Shown: in pieces, positions 24,580 to 36,899 of the stretch
How positions within the stretch are numbered: the stretch's first letter is position 1
Layout: every line of letters starts with the position of its first letter
NCBI GenBank assembly: GCA_020541285.1
Contig: CP047043.1
Coordinates: 682,001 to 746,000 of the forward strand
DNA from: Candidatus Gillettellia adelgis
GTDB lineage: Bacteria; Pseudomonadota; Gammaproteobacteria; Enterobacterales; Enterobacteriaceae
DNA length: 64,000 nt
Direction of reading: 5' to 3'
The notes under the pieces: generated by a model
The model's input: the letters and a program-made list of their open reading frames with translations, nothing else
Told to the model about the DNA's origin: nothing
The model's database searches: none
Program-made: the position numbers and the translations under genes

Positions 24580-25930
24580 ATGGATAAGAGTATTGATATT
24601 AGCATAACTGCATTGAGTTTCGCTATGCTATCTAGCATTTTTACTGCATCAATATTTTCACCTAATAGGTGCTCTGTAGCTATTATATGACTAACTTTAT
24701 TGAAGTTGTTATTCTATGATAAAATAAGGTAAGATCACCTGGATGTATAAAGTAAATCCGCTGCGAATGATATGCTTAATAAAAGATAGCGATCTTAAAA
24801 AATCAAATAGTAACACATTATCACATAAAAGTACTGAAAATTTCACGTCTTTCTTATACAATAGAATCAATAAAAACTCATCATTATAAGGGTACGTGTA
24901 TATTTTAATCGCATGATTTGTATCATACCCGTCACTGCGGTTGCTTTACCTTAACTTTACTATAATAATACTGCAAGTAATGTACTGTCATGAGTTACCT
25001 CACTAAGGATATTATCTAACGTGCAAATTTATACCCGGTCTAATGATCATAATCATTACCGCTTCTTGTATCTTTTTAAAAGTTCAAGTAATTTTCAACG
25101 TATATTAAGTAAAAACCAGGCATGTACACCATATCTCTATTAGTTTTAGTAATGTATTATTCTCTAAACATAACAGCAAATCTCGACAGGCTTACTGTAT
25201 ATTCTTGTGTAGCTTATATATAAAAGTATTAATAGAGGGGCATAAGTACTATTTCTAGATAGATACTATCCTAAAAGATAGACTATATCCTTAACGTTAA
25301 ACATATTTAATAATTTTTTGATAGTTAATAAATGTATTATGCAACATCCTACGATATTGCTAAACTAAATTGTTAGTATTTATTTCAGTGACTATTACTA
25401 ATCGTATGCATTCGATAAGGCGCTAAATTAGGTATGTTACGCAACATATCTCTCATACACGCTCATATATCAGGAGAAGTTCTAGCAGTCTGCATAGCAT
25501 TATATTTATTATAATATATATACTTGCACTCTATGAGTGGTTTTGAAGTACGTTGTTAGTTAATAAAATATCTGAAAAACATTTATTTAAGATTCTAGAT
25601 TATCACTATCAATATAAACGCAGTAAATGTTCTAAAATTCTACAATTCCGATAAATTAGTGTACGGTTGCATAATTACGCAGGTGTGTTAGTGATAAAAT
25701 CATTGATATTAGAACGATCAAAAGTTACAATTTCCGGATGCTAATACCTTATTGTTTTTTATAAAACATGATGCGAGACAATGTCAATCACGCTAGACTG
25801 AATGCTTACTATAAAATGTTATAAATAATGCAAAAATTTTGTATGCTACTCCAGAGTAGTAATATTCCAGAGTAAATGTTTAACCTCTTCAACAACGATC
25901 AATATCGGCAGGCTCTGTGTCATTGTGATA
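24580..25930 (+). pseudogene. sirB1: sirB1 remnant (transglutaminase-like, TPR protein)
   Basis: Broken frames carry ordered similarity to E. coli SirB1. An ATG at 24580 begins MDKSIDISITALSFAM, resembling the SLADFEFNKAPLCEGM start. LLKLLFYDK near 24690 matches LEGLLALFYGE. DMLNKR.RS near 24770 matches DHVLKNRQGS. IIPVTAVALP near 24930 matches IPLMPVIFP. NHARLNAYYKML near 25815 resembles EHVALSDLIYFVE. Stops interrupt all of them. Its position between prmC and kdsA is the E. coli position. The 3' limit is an estimate. Confidence 0.6.
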
Positions 25931-27173
<1,243 letters not shown>

Positions 27174-28149
27174 ATATGATTTAATTAATTGATATGTGCA
27201 GATGAAATATTTTGTGATTTTTAGAATGCATGTGTTTATTTATTAAATATAAGATTTTCAAGATATTAATCTCGTTTAACATTTATTTATTACTTTTTAA
27301 TAAAAAGGTAATAAGTACTTTACTTCAATAAAATCTGACAACTTATCATTAATACTTTTATAAAGTTGTAAAATTTTTTCTGCAGTTATTATGTTAGCAA
27401 TAATCTTATTAATTAATGCTGCACATCATGTGATAATAATACGCTTTTGTCGGTATTTACTGCTAATCATACACTGATTTAAATATTTATTAATAAAATA
27501 AGCTTTCCCTCATTATATCACATTACATTCACCACTAAACAGAAAGTAGCGATCTATCACTCCTCTATTATACATAGAGTACATGATGGAAAGAATACAG
27601 ATATAAAATAAAACTTCTAGTTTATAAAAACTATTCGCGTGACATACTAGTGTAAATTTAGTATTTTATCAGTCTTCACCGTCGATATATAACGCATAGT
27701 TATTTAATAACTAGCTCAAATCTAAACAGAGGCTTCGACAGCTATCTTAATATAGTACAACGCCGAAAAATGGTTGAAAGAATCATCTTGTATTGATTCT
27801 ATGAGTCATAGAGGAGCGAAACTGTCTATAAAGACAATAAAAGCTAAGGACAGAATAAATTCCTTATAGAAACACAGCGGGTATATTATTAGTTCTTACA
27901 AAAAATGTACAGTGGAAGCAAAAGCAGTCATTTTATCCTAATGTAGGAGGAGTATTTATTTTTAAAGATATCGCTGAATCAAGTAATCCAAAAAAGCAAT
28001 ATATTCATGAATAAATATTCTCTATGTTACTAAACAGCAAGATTTATTAAATAATGAAAGATACATATATCCTTTATATTACAAGTGATATGTATATTAA
28101 TTGTCTCATTCACTTTTTGGTATTAAATTTTTCCTAAGTGTCCTCATGT
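27174..28149. other. Non-coding gap after kdsA
   Basis: AT-rich. A weak stem at 27289-27312 might end kdsA transcripts. No gene remnant identified. Confidence 0.5.
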
Positions 28150-29000
28150 CAATACGACATATTTTTGCAACGCAATCTATAAGTGATAAAATTATTCTTT
28201 TAATCGACTGAAGACTCTTTGAGTTATTAGTATATTGTGTCATTTCAAGTATAATCGGTGTCTATTTTAATAGAATAAGTAATTATGTTAAAAATTGAGC
28301 GATCCAGTAAAAACTGATTGCTACTATGCGTATTCTACAATTTATATTTATATCTAATAATCAAAAGAACGCAGAGCGCTACATATCACGTAGGGAAAGT
28401 AATCTTTAATGGCATTAAATATGTTGACAAAAGACAGAAGACTTCGTGTACGAGATATAATGCAGAATTGCAGAACGATTATTCGCGGGGTTAATAATAA
28501 CTTTGAGCATGTATAATCTAGCTTAAATGCATCAAGTAATATAGTGATTGCTGTGTTTATTGTAAATGTTGTAGTAAGATACTAATCTGAATAGCCAAAA
28601 TAGCTGAAATACTTTTACAATAAAATTACAGTTTATAATGTTAGTGTAGTTTAAGTTATTAACTAAGAAGCAAACAAAACAATTCAAAAACATATATAGA
28701 TGTGTTTGTCATTTGCAATGACAAGTAGCGCTAACAATATCTCTGTAAAATTGATATAACTTGTAATCATCAGATGATATATAAAGCATAGAAAAGCAAC
28801 GTGTTAAGTTTTGCTCTATATTATATTCTAGAATATATCTCTGGTGATTAGAGTCAGAGCTATCCACTAGTCAGTCTAATCAAATTTGCCTTAATTTCGT
28901 GGTTGCGTTGACGTTATACGCAAATACTTCTAACTTTTATAGAAGCCATGCTAGTATTCATGGTACGTCCCTGCAACATTGTATTTTATATCTCGTAGTA
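28150..29000 (+). pseudogene. lpxM: lpxM (msbB) remnant, lipid A myristoyltransferase
   Basis: Frame-shifted fragments match E. coli LpxM in order. KLSDPVKTD near 28290 matches KFRDPILAR. QKERRALHIT near 28365 matches KSSRRRALINL. AEL and then TIIRGVNNN near 28460-28500 match MAELAIRGPEK. A weaker RGCVDVI near 28900 may match HGWAVDIP, which would destroy the acyltransferase His-x4-Asp. It points towards pykA as lpxM does in E. coli. The extent is approximate; both ends fade into unreadable sequence. Confidence 0.6.
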
Positions 29001-29596
29001 TATAGTTAATTGAATAGGCTATAATACTTATAGTAGTTTTATACAAATAATAAATTTAACATAGCGATAAAATAGGATATTGCGTTCTGAATATCTCAAC
29101 TATAAACCTATTAAGTGAATCTAATATAAGGAGCACGGTTCTTTTTTTAGGATTGTATCTTCTATGGCAAGATATTATACGAAGTGCTGGACAATTTTAA
29201 TCCAATACGTTCAAAAAATAGCAAAAAAATAACAGATTTGTTTTATAATATAGGCAACGCTGCAATTTTAAATTAATAATCTGTGTTTTAGTATTGATCG
29301 CTTTTAATTAATGCTTGACAGAGGCATTATTGCTCAAGGAGCTATATATTCGCATTAACTTTATATTTAGCAGTAAATGCTATACTTTTATTACTCATAA
29401 GTATACAACTAGGTATAGTATCGTAACGTAGCCGGTACGTTTACGTGATAAGATAAAAGAATTCGAATAAGAATTCAAAATTCTTGTATGACGTATTATC
29501 TATAACGTTTGATACTATCAAATAGTTTTACTAAACGACTATTACAGCATAATAGTTAAAACTAAAGCATATGATTTTAATATTAGTATAATAAAG
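29001..29596. other. Gap between lpxM remnant and pykA terminator
   Basis: Probably the eroded 3' half of lpxM, but no motif can be read. No other feature seen. Confidence 0.4.
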
Positions 29597-29639
29597 AAAA
29601 CAAATACCAGTGAATGACTAACTGGCTGATATTTGTTTT
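29597..29639 (-). terminator. pykA terminator-like stem-loop
   Basis: A ten-pair outer stem (29597-29606 with 29630-29639) and a five-pair inner stem (CCAGT/ACTGG) are separated by a four-base bulge. On the minus strand the structure ends in a T-rich tail, nine bases past the pykA stop. The AAAA/TTTT ends would let it work both ways, which would suit the ancestral convergent lpxM. Confidence 0.65.
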
Positions 29640-29647
29640 AGTAATTA

Positions 29648-31090
29648 TTACTCAACGCGCACAATACGGCATGTATTTGTAGTACCAATAGTTTCCATTG
29701 CATCACCCTGAGCTACTATCACTAGATCACCAGATACCAAGAATCCCTGGTCACGTAGGTGGTTGGTGGCTTTAGCAGCGGTAATAGCATGATTATCGAG
29801 ACTATCAAAGTACACTGGCGTTACACCGCGGTATAGTGCAGTCAAATTTAGTGTGTCATCGTATCTAGACATAGCAAAGATCGGTAGTCCAGAGCTTATT
29901 CGTGACATCATTAAGGCGGTACGCCCTGATTTAGTCATAGCAATCAGTGCGGTAACCCCTTTGAGATGATTCGCTGCATACATTGCAGATAAAGCAATCG
30001 CTTCTTCAACATTGTCGATCTGTACATTCAGGCGGTGTTTAGAAACCTTGATGCTCGGAATCTGCTCTGCACCTAAACAAACGCGCGACATTGCTGCCAC
30101 AGTTTCTTCAGGGTATTTTCCTGCAGCGGTTTCTGCCGATAGCATTACAGCGTCAGTGCCATCTAAAACAGCGTTCGCTACATCCATGACTTCGGCGCGC
30201 GTTGGTAATGGGTTAATGATCATTGATTCCATCATTTGAGTCGCGGTAATAACAGCACGATTTAACATACGGGTGCGCCTAATGAGTTTTTTTTGAATAC
30301 CCACGAGTTTTGGATCACCAATTTCGACACCTAAATCCCCGCGAGCTACCATCACTGCATCAGAAGCCCGAATAATATTATCCATAACTTCATCATTACG
30401 TACTGCTTCTGCGCGCTCAATCTTAGAGACGATTTTAGCATGACAACCTGCTTTTCGTACTAAACGACGAGCATATTCTAAGTCTGCACCAGAACGTGGA
30501 AATGAAACAGCTAGATAGTCAACCCCAATCTTAGCTGCAGTGATGATATCAACTTTATCTTTTTCGGTTAGTGCTTTTGCTGATAAACCACCTCCACGCT
30601 TATTAATTCCTTTGTTGTTAGACAGCGGACCACCAATAATAACCTCAGTAAATACTTTAGTACCTCGCACTTCAATTACTTTTAACTGCACACGACCATC
30701 ATCAAGTAGTAGTACATCGCCTGGTATTACATCCTTCGGTAAATCTTTATAGTCGATACCAACTTTTCCGTGATCCCCTTCCTTATTAGATAAGTTGATA
30801 TCAAGAAGGAATGTATTACCTACTTTAAGTAAAACTTTTCCTTCTTTGAAGGTGGAAATACGGATTTTTGGCCCTTGCAAATCACCAAAAATGGCGACAT
30901 GACAGCCTAGCTTTCTAGAAATTTTACGTACCTTGTTTGCACGGATCTGATGATCTTCTAGGCTTCCATGAGAAAAATTAAGCCGCACTACGTTAGCGCC
31001 AGCGATAATAATTTTTTCTAAATTATTATCGCGGTCAGTAGCTGGTCCTAATGTGGCAACAATCTTAGTTCTTCTAAGGCATCTAGACAT
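29648..31090 (-). CDS. pykA: Pyruvate kinase II
   Basis: Converts phosphoenolpyruvate and ADP to pyruvate and ATP. At 480 residues it has the length of E. coli PykA, and it matches PykA rather than PykF (starts [19 protein letters not shown]). NFSHGS, the cation and phosphate-binding GDLQGPKIR, the catalytic-Lys segment KIERAEA, the substrate-binding [12 protein letters not shown], and [24 protein letters not shown] are complete. The C-terminal regulatory domain is full length. hexR, which precedes pykA in E. coli, is not recognisable upstream. Confidence 0.98.
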   Translation of the reverse strand: MSRCLRRTKIVATLGPATDRDNNLEKIIIAGANVVRLNFSHGSLEDHQIRANKVRKISRKLGCHVAIFGDLQGPKIRISTFKEGKVLLKVGNTFLLDINLSNKEGDHGKVGIDYKDLPKDVIPGDVLLLDDGRVQLKVIEVRGTKVFTEVIIGGPLSNNKGINKRGGGLSAKALTEKDKVDIITAAKIGVDYLAVSFPRSGADLEYARRLVRKAGCHAKIVSKIERAEAVRNDEVMDNIIRASDAVMVARGDLGVEIGDPKLVGIQKKLIRRTRMLNRAVITATQMMESMIINPLPTRAEVMDVANAVLDGTDAVMLSAETAAGKYPEETVAAMSRVCLGAEQIPSIKVSKHRLNVQIDNVEEAIALSAMYAANHLKGVTALIAMTKSGRTALMMSRISSGLPIFAMSRYDDTLNLTALYRGVTPVYFDSLDNHAITAAKATNHLRDQGFLVSGDLVIVAQGDAMETIGTTNTCRIVRVE

Positions 31091-32788
31091 GTGTTACTCC
31101 GTTAACTGGTGAAGCACATAGGAGCTTCTAGTATTAGGTAAAAACTAACAGTTTAATGTGATGACATTTATTCGAATATATAAGCGGTCATACTATAAAT
31201 TTTATACCGTAAATTTCCCTACTCACCTCAATGATACAATGATATATGATTTGAAGAGTTTACTGCATCATAACCCGTCTATCATTTATTGATTTAGAAT
31301 AATATTCTACTATCGGATGGAAAATTACATCAATCCAGTTGCACGTTAGCATTTATGCATACCGTTCCTTATACCAGTGATTTAACAATCAGACAGCGTG
31401 GATGATTATTGTACTTATATTACTAATAGATAACTATTTGAAAAAACAAAATACAACACATATAATTTAGTATTGTTGCTTTGATTATTCATGTTTTTCC
31501 GCGCCTGAAAATTATCCAGTAAAATTATCAGGAAGAGTAATTTTCTTTGATGAAGTTTAATATATTATTTACTAATCAGGATATTACATTCACTGAGTAT
31601 TGCTCTTTATCACTAAAAGTGTGCAAGTTTTACTATGAAATGGTAAAACACTTTGCGAATAATATTGGAGAGTAAAACGAGTGATGCACTGTTTTTCGTA
31701 TCTCAGAAGACTCACACAACTAGCAGTAGATAAATTCTTAAATCTTAGTGTATAGTTTTATCATAAGGTTACGTTAAAAAACTGCCAAGACAGGTATAAC
31801 TAAAGAGTATCCGATATCCTATATTATTTAGTAAACATTACCCTGTTGCAACGCGTTTATACGATAACTAGCAGTATGTGCTATTATTCACCAATAACTA
31901 TCATCTAATACCTACAGTGTCGTCACCATAACAACTCATCTGTTACGCTGAATATCTTTAACAAGAATATTGAAGATATCGCATTAAATTAGCTATAAAT
32001 GTCTTGGTTGGGTAAATGACTTAAGACATATTGAGACGCAACCCTTGTAATTAGTTATGAATTTAGTTTTCATCTAATTTTATTTGCGACTTAAAGGACA
32101 TGTTAACAAGATTAACTGACAGCTATGATATGAAAGGAATTAACTATCAAGGGTTGCCATAAAATCTATAGATTCACTTCGTCCACTAACACATGGGTTA
32201 TAATATTGTGATCATGCCACTATTAATAACCTCAAAGTTAATGATCTTTATAATTTATAAGAGAGCATCTCAAGTAGTACGCTCTAAAAAATAGTTAATA
32301 AATGGGAAATATATTTCGAAAACATGTATTATGCATATCAATGCATACAATTATTGTAAGTGGCGTTTTTAACATCGCTTAATGAAATTATATTTAATCG
32401 CTTACAATTAACTAAATCTAACAGGTTAACCCCGCCCCAATAGCTAAATTAATGTTCACTTACATCTTTCTATGTTTATCTAAAGCGCTGCTATTTATAT
32501 CTGACTTATGGTTATATTACTGTATGTACGGTTGACATGTAGGCAGATAACATTCCTGATATCATATTATCGTAAATAATTTTGATTAAAAGCTGATATA
32601 ATCAGCTTGTCATCAGTGTTTTCGAAAAGAAGCTATCTAGAGTTTTTTCTGATATCATTGATGTGCTACACCATTTTGCACTATAAGTTTGTTCTGTGTG
32701 AATTATTCTTTTCATAGTAGTTACTAACTAACTTATTATGCTGCAGATCCTCTGAGTTTTACCTTTTCTAATTAAAAGTACTAAAATA
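31091..32788. other. AT-rich gap upstream of pykA
   Basis: About 1.7 kb. I looked for hexR and zwf remnants and did not find credible matches. A sequence near 32176 resembles one at 6376 (see findings). Confidence 0.5.
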
Positions 32789-33295
32789 TTAATCTATTTT
32801 ATGACTTATACGTAAAAATTGTTTTAATTTTTTTTTCTGTTCACGGCGTAAGCGAAAAAAATGATGCAACATCGCACTGCACTTGTTAGCCAGCACACCT
32901 GAAACAAGTTCGACTTTATGGTAAGGGCTGGCATATCGCATAATGTCTGTCAATAAGCTAATCGCACCAGTTTTCTTATAAGTTGCACCATACACCAACT
33001 TGCGTATGCGACTATGCACGATCGCTCCTGTACACATTATACATGGTTCAAGTGTAACATATAGTGTAGTATTTAGTAAACGGTAGTTCTTTAGCGCTGC
33101 GCCACCTTGGCGTAATGCTATGATTTCCGCATGAGCTGTAGGATCATGACAGCTAATTGAGCGGTTCCATCCTATACTAATCACTTCATTATCCATTACT
33201 AGCAATGCTCCCACAGGCACTTCGCATTCTTTTTGAGCTTTGAAAGCTAGTTGCAATGCTTGATACATCCAGTATTGATCGCTATGTGTAGCCAT
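32789..33295 (-). CDS. tadA: tRNA-specific adenosine deaminase
   Basis: Deaminates A34 to inosine in tRNA-Arg(ACG), letting one tRNA read CGU, CGC and CGA. It has 168 residues (E. coli 167). The zinc site is complete: His55-Ala-Glu57 with the proton-shuttling Glu, and PCIMC with Cys85 and Cys88. A basic C-terminus (RLRREQKKKLK) fits tRNA binding. Its substrate tRNA is at 1479-1555 in this window. It stands alone, with large gaps on both sides. Confidence 0.97.
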   Translation of the reverse strand: MATHSDQYWMYQALQLAFKAQKECEVPVGALLVMDNEVISIGWNRSISCHDPTAHAEIIALRQGGAALKNYRLLNTTLYVTLEPCIMCTGAIVHSRIRKLVYGATYKKTGAISLLTDIMRYASPYHKVELVSGVLANKCSAMLHHFFRLRREQKKKLKQFLRISHKID

Positions 33296-34246
33296 TAGTT
33301 ATATTCATAATATTTTTAAGATAAAGTGGATTATATATCCGTAATTCATTAAAATGTAGACCACAGAATTTAGCTTCTATTATGAAGCTTATAAGATTTC
33401 TTGTTAAGTTTTTATTATATATCGTATAATAGTATTTAACTTTCCACTAACACACCTTTTAGTAAGATACCATAATGTGTATTTATTACCTGCGACGTTA
33501 AATTTCTAATAATCTTTATCGGGTTTAGATTTTTAGCTATAGGAAGATTAGTAGTACAACTGTATTCTTATTATTATAACTCAGCCTTTTGTACTATACA
33601 GTACGCACTGTATAGTACAAAAGGCTGAGTTATAATAATAAGAATGAAGCACATTTATTGCCCCATACAAAGTTCTAAGATTTTAAAGAAAGATTTTAAA
33701 ATAATGCATCAGGCAATAAGCCGTAATCAGAGCTACGTTGTACTAAATGTGTTCTGGCATGAAACCGTCACATCTTTTATTATATAGGGTTGATGTGCAT
33801 TGTTAATTACTAGAAATATGTCTTTAAGTTAATTCCGTGTATACTTATTGCACTTGAAGCTACGAGACACGAGAATAGATAGACTAATCGTTTGTTTTCA
33901 TTTTTAGATACAACACTACATCTTAAAAGGTTGTGAATATATCCTGCAGTATACGAAGTACAGGGAGTTAGCAATATAGCAAATTCCTAAAGTCATATCT
34001 GTAAGTATACAACTGAAGTAAACAAGAAAATCTAACGTATGAAAAAACCACGATATGATTAAGGTACTTCATTACATTGTAACACATTGAAAATAATGTA
34101 AATTATATAGAATCACTCTGATTATTTGAAATGCGAGAAATGACACTATGCCCTAAAATTTAACCTAGTTAAATACCAATAATAATCGAAGCATTTCAAC
34201 GCTAAGATACAGTAATATGCTTATTTTATAAGGTACCTATTTATAC
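33296..34246. other. Divergent tadA/yadG gap with long palindrome
   Basis: No gene. The notable content is the 82-base perfect palindrome at 33564-33645. Promoters for both flanking genes should lie here but are not assigned. Confidence 0.55.
33564..33645. repeat. Perfect 39-bp inverted repeat, 4-base loop
   Basis: Bases 33564-33602 are the exact reverse complement of 33607-33645 around loop ACGC. Pairing stops abruptly at both outer ends. It lies between divergently transcribed genes, so it is not a terminator for either. The left arm ends in ACTATACAGT and also contains CAGCCTTTTG. No flanking direct repeat or transposase frame is visible. Confidence 0.95.
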
Positions 34247-35170
34247 ATGAACTATGCACTAGAACTGCTACAACTTACCAAGAATTATTCCGATGGTACA
34301 AAAGCATTGTGTAATATTAATCTAAATGTTCAAATAGGAGATTTTTATGCCTTGTTAGGGCCAAATGGTGCCGGAAAATCTACTATAATCGGTATTATTA
34401 GTTCATTAGTCAACAAAACTAGCGGCACAATACGGGTATTCGGTTGGGACATCAACAAAGATCTTGTAAACGCTAAACGCCAGCTTGGACTAGTGCCACA
34501 AGAATTTAATTTCAATCCCTTTGAAACTATAATACAAATTATGATTAACCAGGCAGGCTACTATGGTGTTACTCGTAATCAAGCGTTACTACGTGCAGAA
34601 AAATATCTCACAAAGCTTAATTTATGGGGTAAACGTAATCAACCTGCGCGCATGCTATCCGGCGGTATGAAGCGTCGTTTAATGATTGCACGTGCATTAA
34701 TTCATCAACCAAAACTACTAATCCTTGATGAACCTACTGCTGGAGTAGATATTGAACTTCGCCGTTTAATGTGGAGCTTTTTAAAAGAGCTTAATGCTGA
34801 TGGCATTACTATTATTCTCACAACGCATTATTTAGAAGAAGCGGAGATGCTATGCCGAAACATTGGTATTCTCCAAAATGGCAAATTAATAGAAAATACT
34901 TCAATGAAAAACCTGCTATCTAAGATGAAATCAGAAACCTTTATTCTTGATCTCGCAGAGAAAAGCACGCTCCCAAAACTCAGTGGCTATCATAGTCGTG
35001 CAACTGATGCTATGACGTTAGAAGTAGAAGTGATACGTAAGCAAGGATTAAATTCCTTGTTCTCTCAATTGAGCGAACAGGGGATACAGGTGATGAGTAT
35101 GCGTAATAAAACTAACCGCCTAGAAGAGTTATTTATCACTTTAGTTAAAGGTAATGGAGAAAAAACATGA
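34247..35170 (+). CDS. yadG: ABC transporter ATP-binding protein YadG
   Basis: ATPase half of an ABC-2 type exporter whose substrate is not known. It has 307 residues (E. coli 308). Walker A is GPNGAGKST at 38-46, followed by the Q-loop VPQEFNFNP, the signature LSGGMKRRL, Walker B LLILDEPTAG, and the H-loop TTHYLEEAE. The C-terminal third resembles the regulatory domain of such exporters. It overlaps yadH by four bases (ATGA), so the pair is coupled. Retention of both halves in such a reduced set suggests a useful export role, possibly of an envelope compound; that is inference. Confidence 0.95.
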   Translation: MNYALELLQLTKNYSDGTKALCNINLNVQIGDFYALLGPNGAGKSTIIGIISSLVNKTSGTIRVFGWDINKDLVNAKRQLGLVPQEFNFNPFETIIQIMINQAGYYGVTRNQALLRAEKYLTKLNLWGKRNQPARMLSGGMKRRLMIARALIHQPKLLILDEPTAGVDIELRRLMWSFLKELNADGITIILTTHYLEEAEMLCRNIGILQNGKLIENTSMKNLLSKMKSETFILDLAEKSTLPKLSGYHSRATDAMTLEVEVIRKQGLNSLFSQLSEQGIQVMSMRNKTNRLEELFITLVKGNGEKT

Positions 35171-35937
35171 CACATTTGCATTTAGTAGCCTTGCAAAGTA
35201 TTTTGTCTAAAGAAATTCACCGTTTTTCGCGCATTTGGATACAGACTTTAGTGCCACCAGTGATAACAATGACGTTATATTTTATTATCTTTGGTAACTT
35301 AATTGGTACACATACCTGGGGGATACATGAGTGTAGTTATATGCAGTTTATTCTTCCAGGTTTAATCATGATGGCCGTGATTATGAATGCATACACTAAT
35401 GTTGCTTCATCATTCTTTCATGCAAAGTTCCAGCGTAATATTGAAGAGCTACTTGTGGCACCAGTATCTACGCATGTGGTGATTGCAGGGTATGTTGGCG
35501 GCGGCGTGGCACGTGCTATTTGCGTTAGTGTCTTGGTAACCGGTACCTCATTGTTTTTTTTGCCGCTACACGTGTACGCTTGGTGGGCGATCGTGCTGAC
35601 ATTGCTACTAACAGCGGTGTTATTCTCCTTAGTAGGAATTATTAATGCAGTATTCGCTACTACGTTTGATAACATTAGCTTAATCCCAACTTTTGTGTTG
35701 ACACCTCTCACCTATTTAGGTGGGGTGTTTTATTCTCTAACACTGTTATCGCCATTTTGGCAATCAGTATCTAAGTTAAATCCAATTGTCCATATGATTA
35801 GTGGATTACGCTATGGCTTCCTTGGTATCAGTGAGGTACCTTTAGTTTTTACTCTGGGAGTATTAATAGGGTTGATTGTAATATTTTACCTATTGTCTTG
35901 GCATCTAATCGAACAGGGTTATGGGTTGCGTAGTTGA
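35167..35937 (+). CDS. yadH: ABC-2 type transporter permease YadH
   Basis: Inner-membrane partner of YadG. It has 256 residues, the E. coli length. About six hydrophobic segments are visible, the first around VPPVITMTLYFIIFG, with the family-typical SSFFHAKFQRNIEELLVAPV loop after the second segment and TPLTYLGGVFYSL late in the protein. The ATG lies inside the end of yadG. No damage is seen. Confidence 0.94.
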   Translation: MTHLHLVALQSILSKEIHRFSRIWIQTLVPPVITMTLYFIIFGNLIGTHTWGIHECSYMQFILPGLIMMAVIMNAYTNVASSFFHAKFQRNIEELLVAPVSTHVVIAGYVGGGVARAICVSVLVTGTSLFFLPLHVYAWWAIVLTLLLTAVLFSLVGIINAVFATTFDNISLIPTFVLTPLTYLGGVFYSLTLLSPFWQSVSKLNPIVHMISGLRYGFLGISEVPLVFTLGVLIGLIVIFYLLSWHLIEQGYGLRS

Positions 35938-36899
35938 ACATTTCATAATGTTAGGTAACTAATGCATTATAATTAATTTAATGCAACATAATCATATGAA
36001 CTAATCCGCTTATTTTTATTATTCAGTTATGATATTGATATATCAACTAAGTGCATGTCTTTCATAAAGACAGTCAATACTTAACGTACGATTATTGTGT
36101 TGGATTTGCTATTTTAGCATTTCATAGTCTGGTAGACAATTTTGTCATATGTGTACAGATACTAATCTAGTATAGTAAATGACTTATGTGACTGAGGCTA
36201 TTGCGACGTTTTTATTGAATTATAATAGAAGATGTTATAGTGAATATCCAGAATGCGTAATTCTAATTAATAATAGTGTATTTTAGAAAATCTAACTATT
36301 CAAGTGATAACTTGAATACACAACACTACTATCAGATAATGAGTTAACTCGTATTTTTTATGTCAGTTTTACTATTATTTAAATAATGTTACTATACTAA
36401 CAAAAACATCTTATGTGAAGAAAAGAATTAAAGCAATCACCGCAATTCTGCAAGATATACAATAGCATTGTAGCATTATTTAAGAGTATTTCTGCTATTG
36501 TAATATTTTTGATAGAAAAATTTTAGTACTTTCTTTAGGACAAGTCAAGGTTCATTGTCATACAATCTATTTTTTATTAAAATTAAGCGTATCAATAATT
36601 AAAAGCGTACAACTATTTTAGGTTAACATCTATTGACGTTAGCTAGGATGTATTGTAGTCACTTGCTAAGATACATACTTTAAAATAATTAAAATAATTT
36701 TTTCGATTAAAATTACAACTTAGCGTAATCCAGCTATTTATTCATTGATAGCTTCATATGCCTCCTGACTGTTTATTACAGTCTAGCGGTATATGAAAAT
36801 TTATTGATAAAATACTCAATACATAAAATGGCGATGTAGACTTGCTAGCGTTAAATTAAAAGAACCGAGACATCAAAGGCACAAAGGTATAATCAATAT
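35938..36899. other. Gap between yadH and tyrR remnant
   Basis: AT-rich, no recognised feature. In E. coli unrelated genes follow yadH, so a rearrangement breakpoint lies somewhere here. Confidence 0.45.

Noticed and set aside
31091-32788. Possible hexR or zwf relic upstream of pykA
   Set aside because: I translated parts of the minus strand and found no run matching HexR or Zwf.
33564-33645. Reading the long palindrome as an insertion-sequence or MITE end
   Set aside because: There is no target-site duplication or second copy in the window, and no transposase frame nearby.
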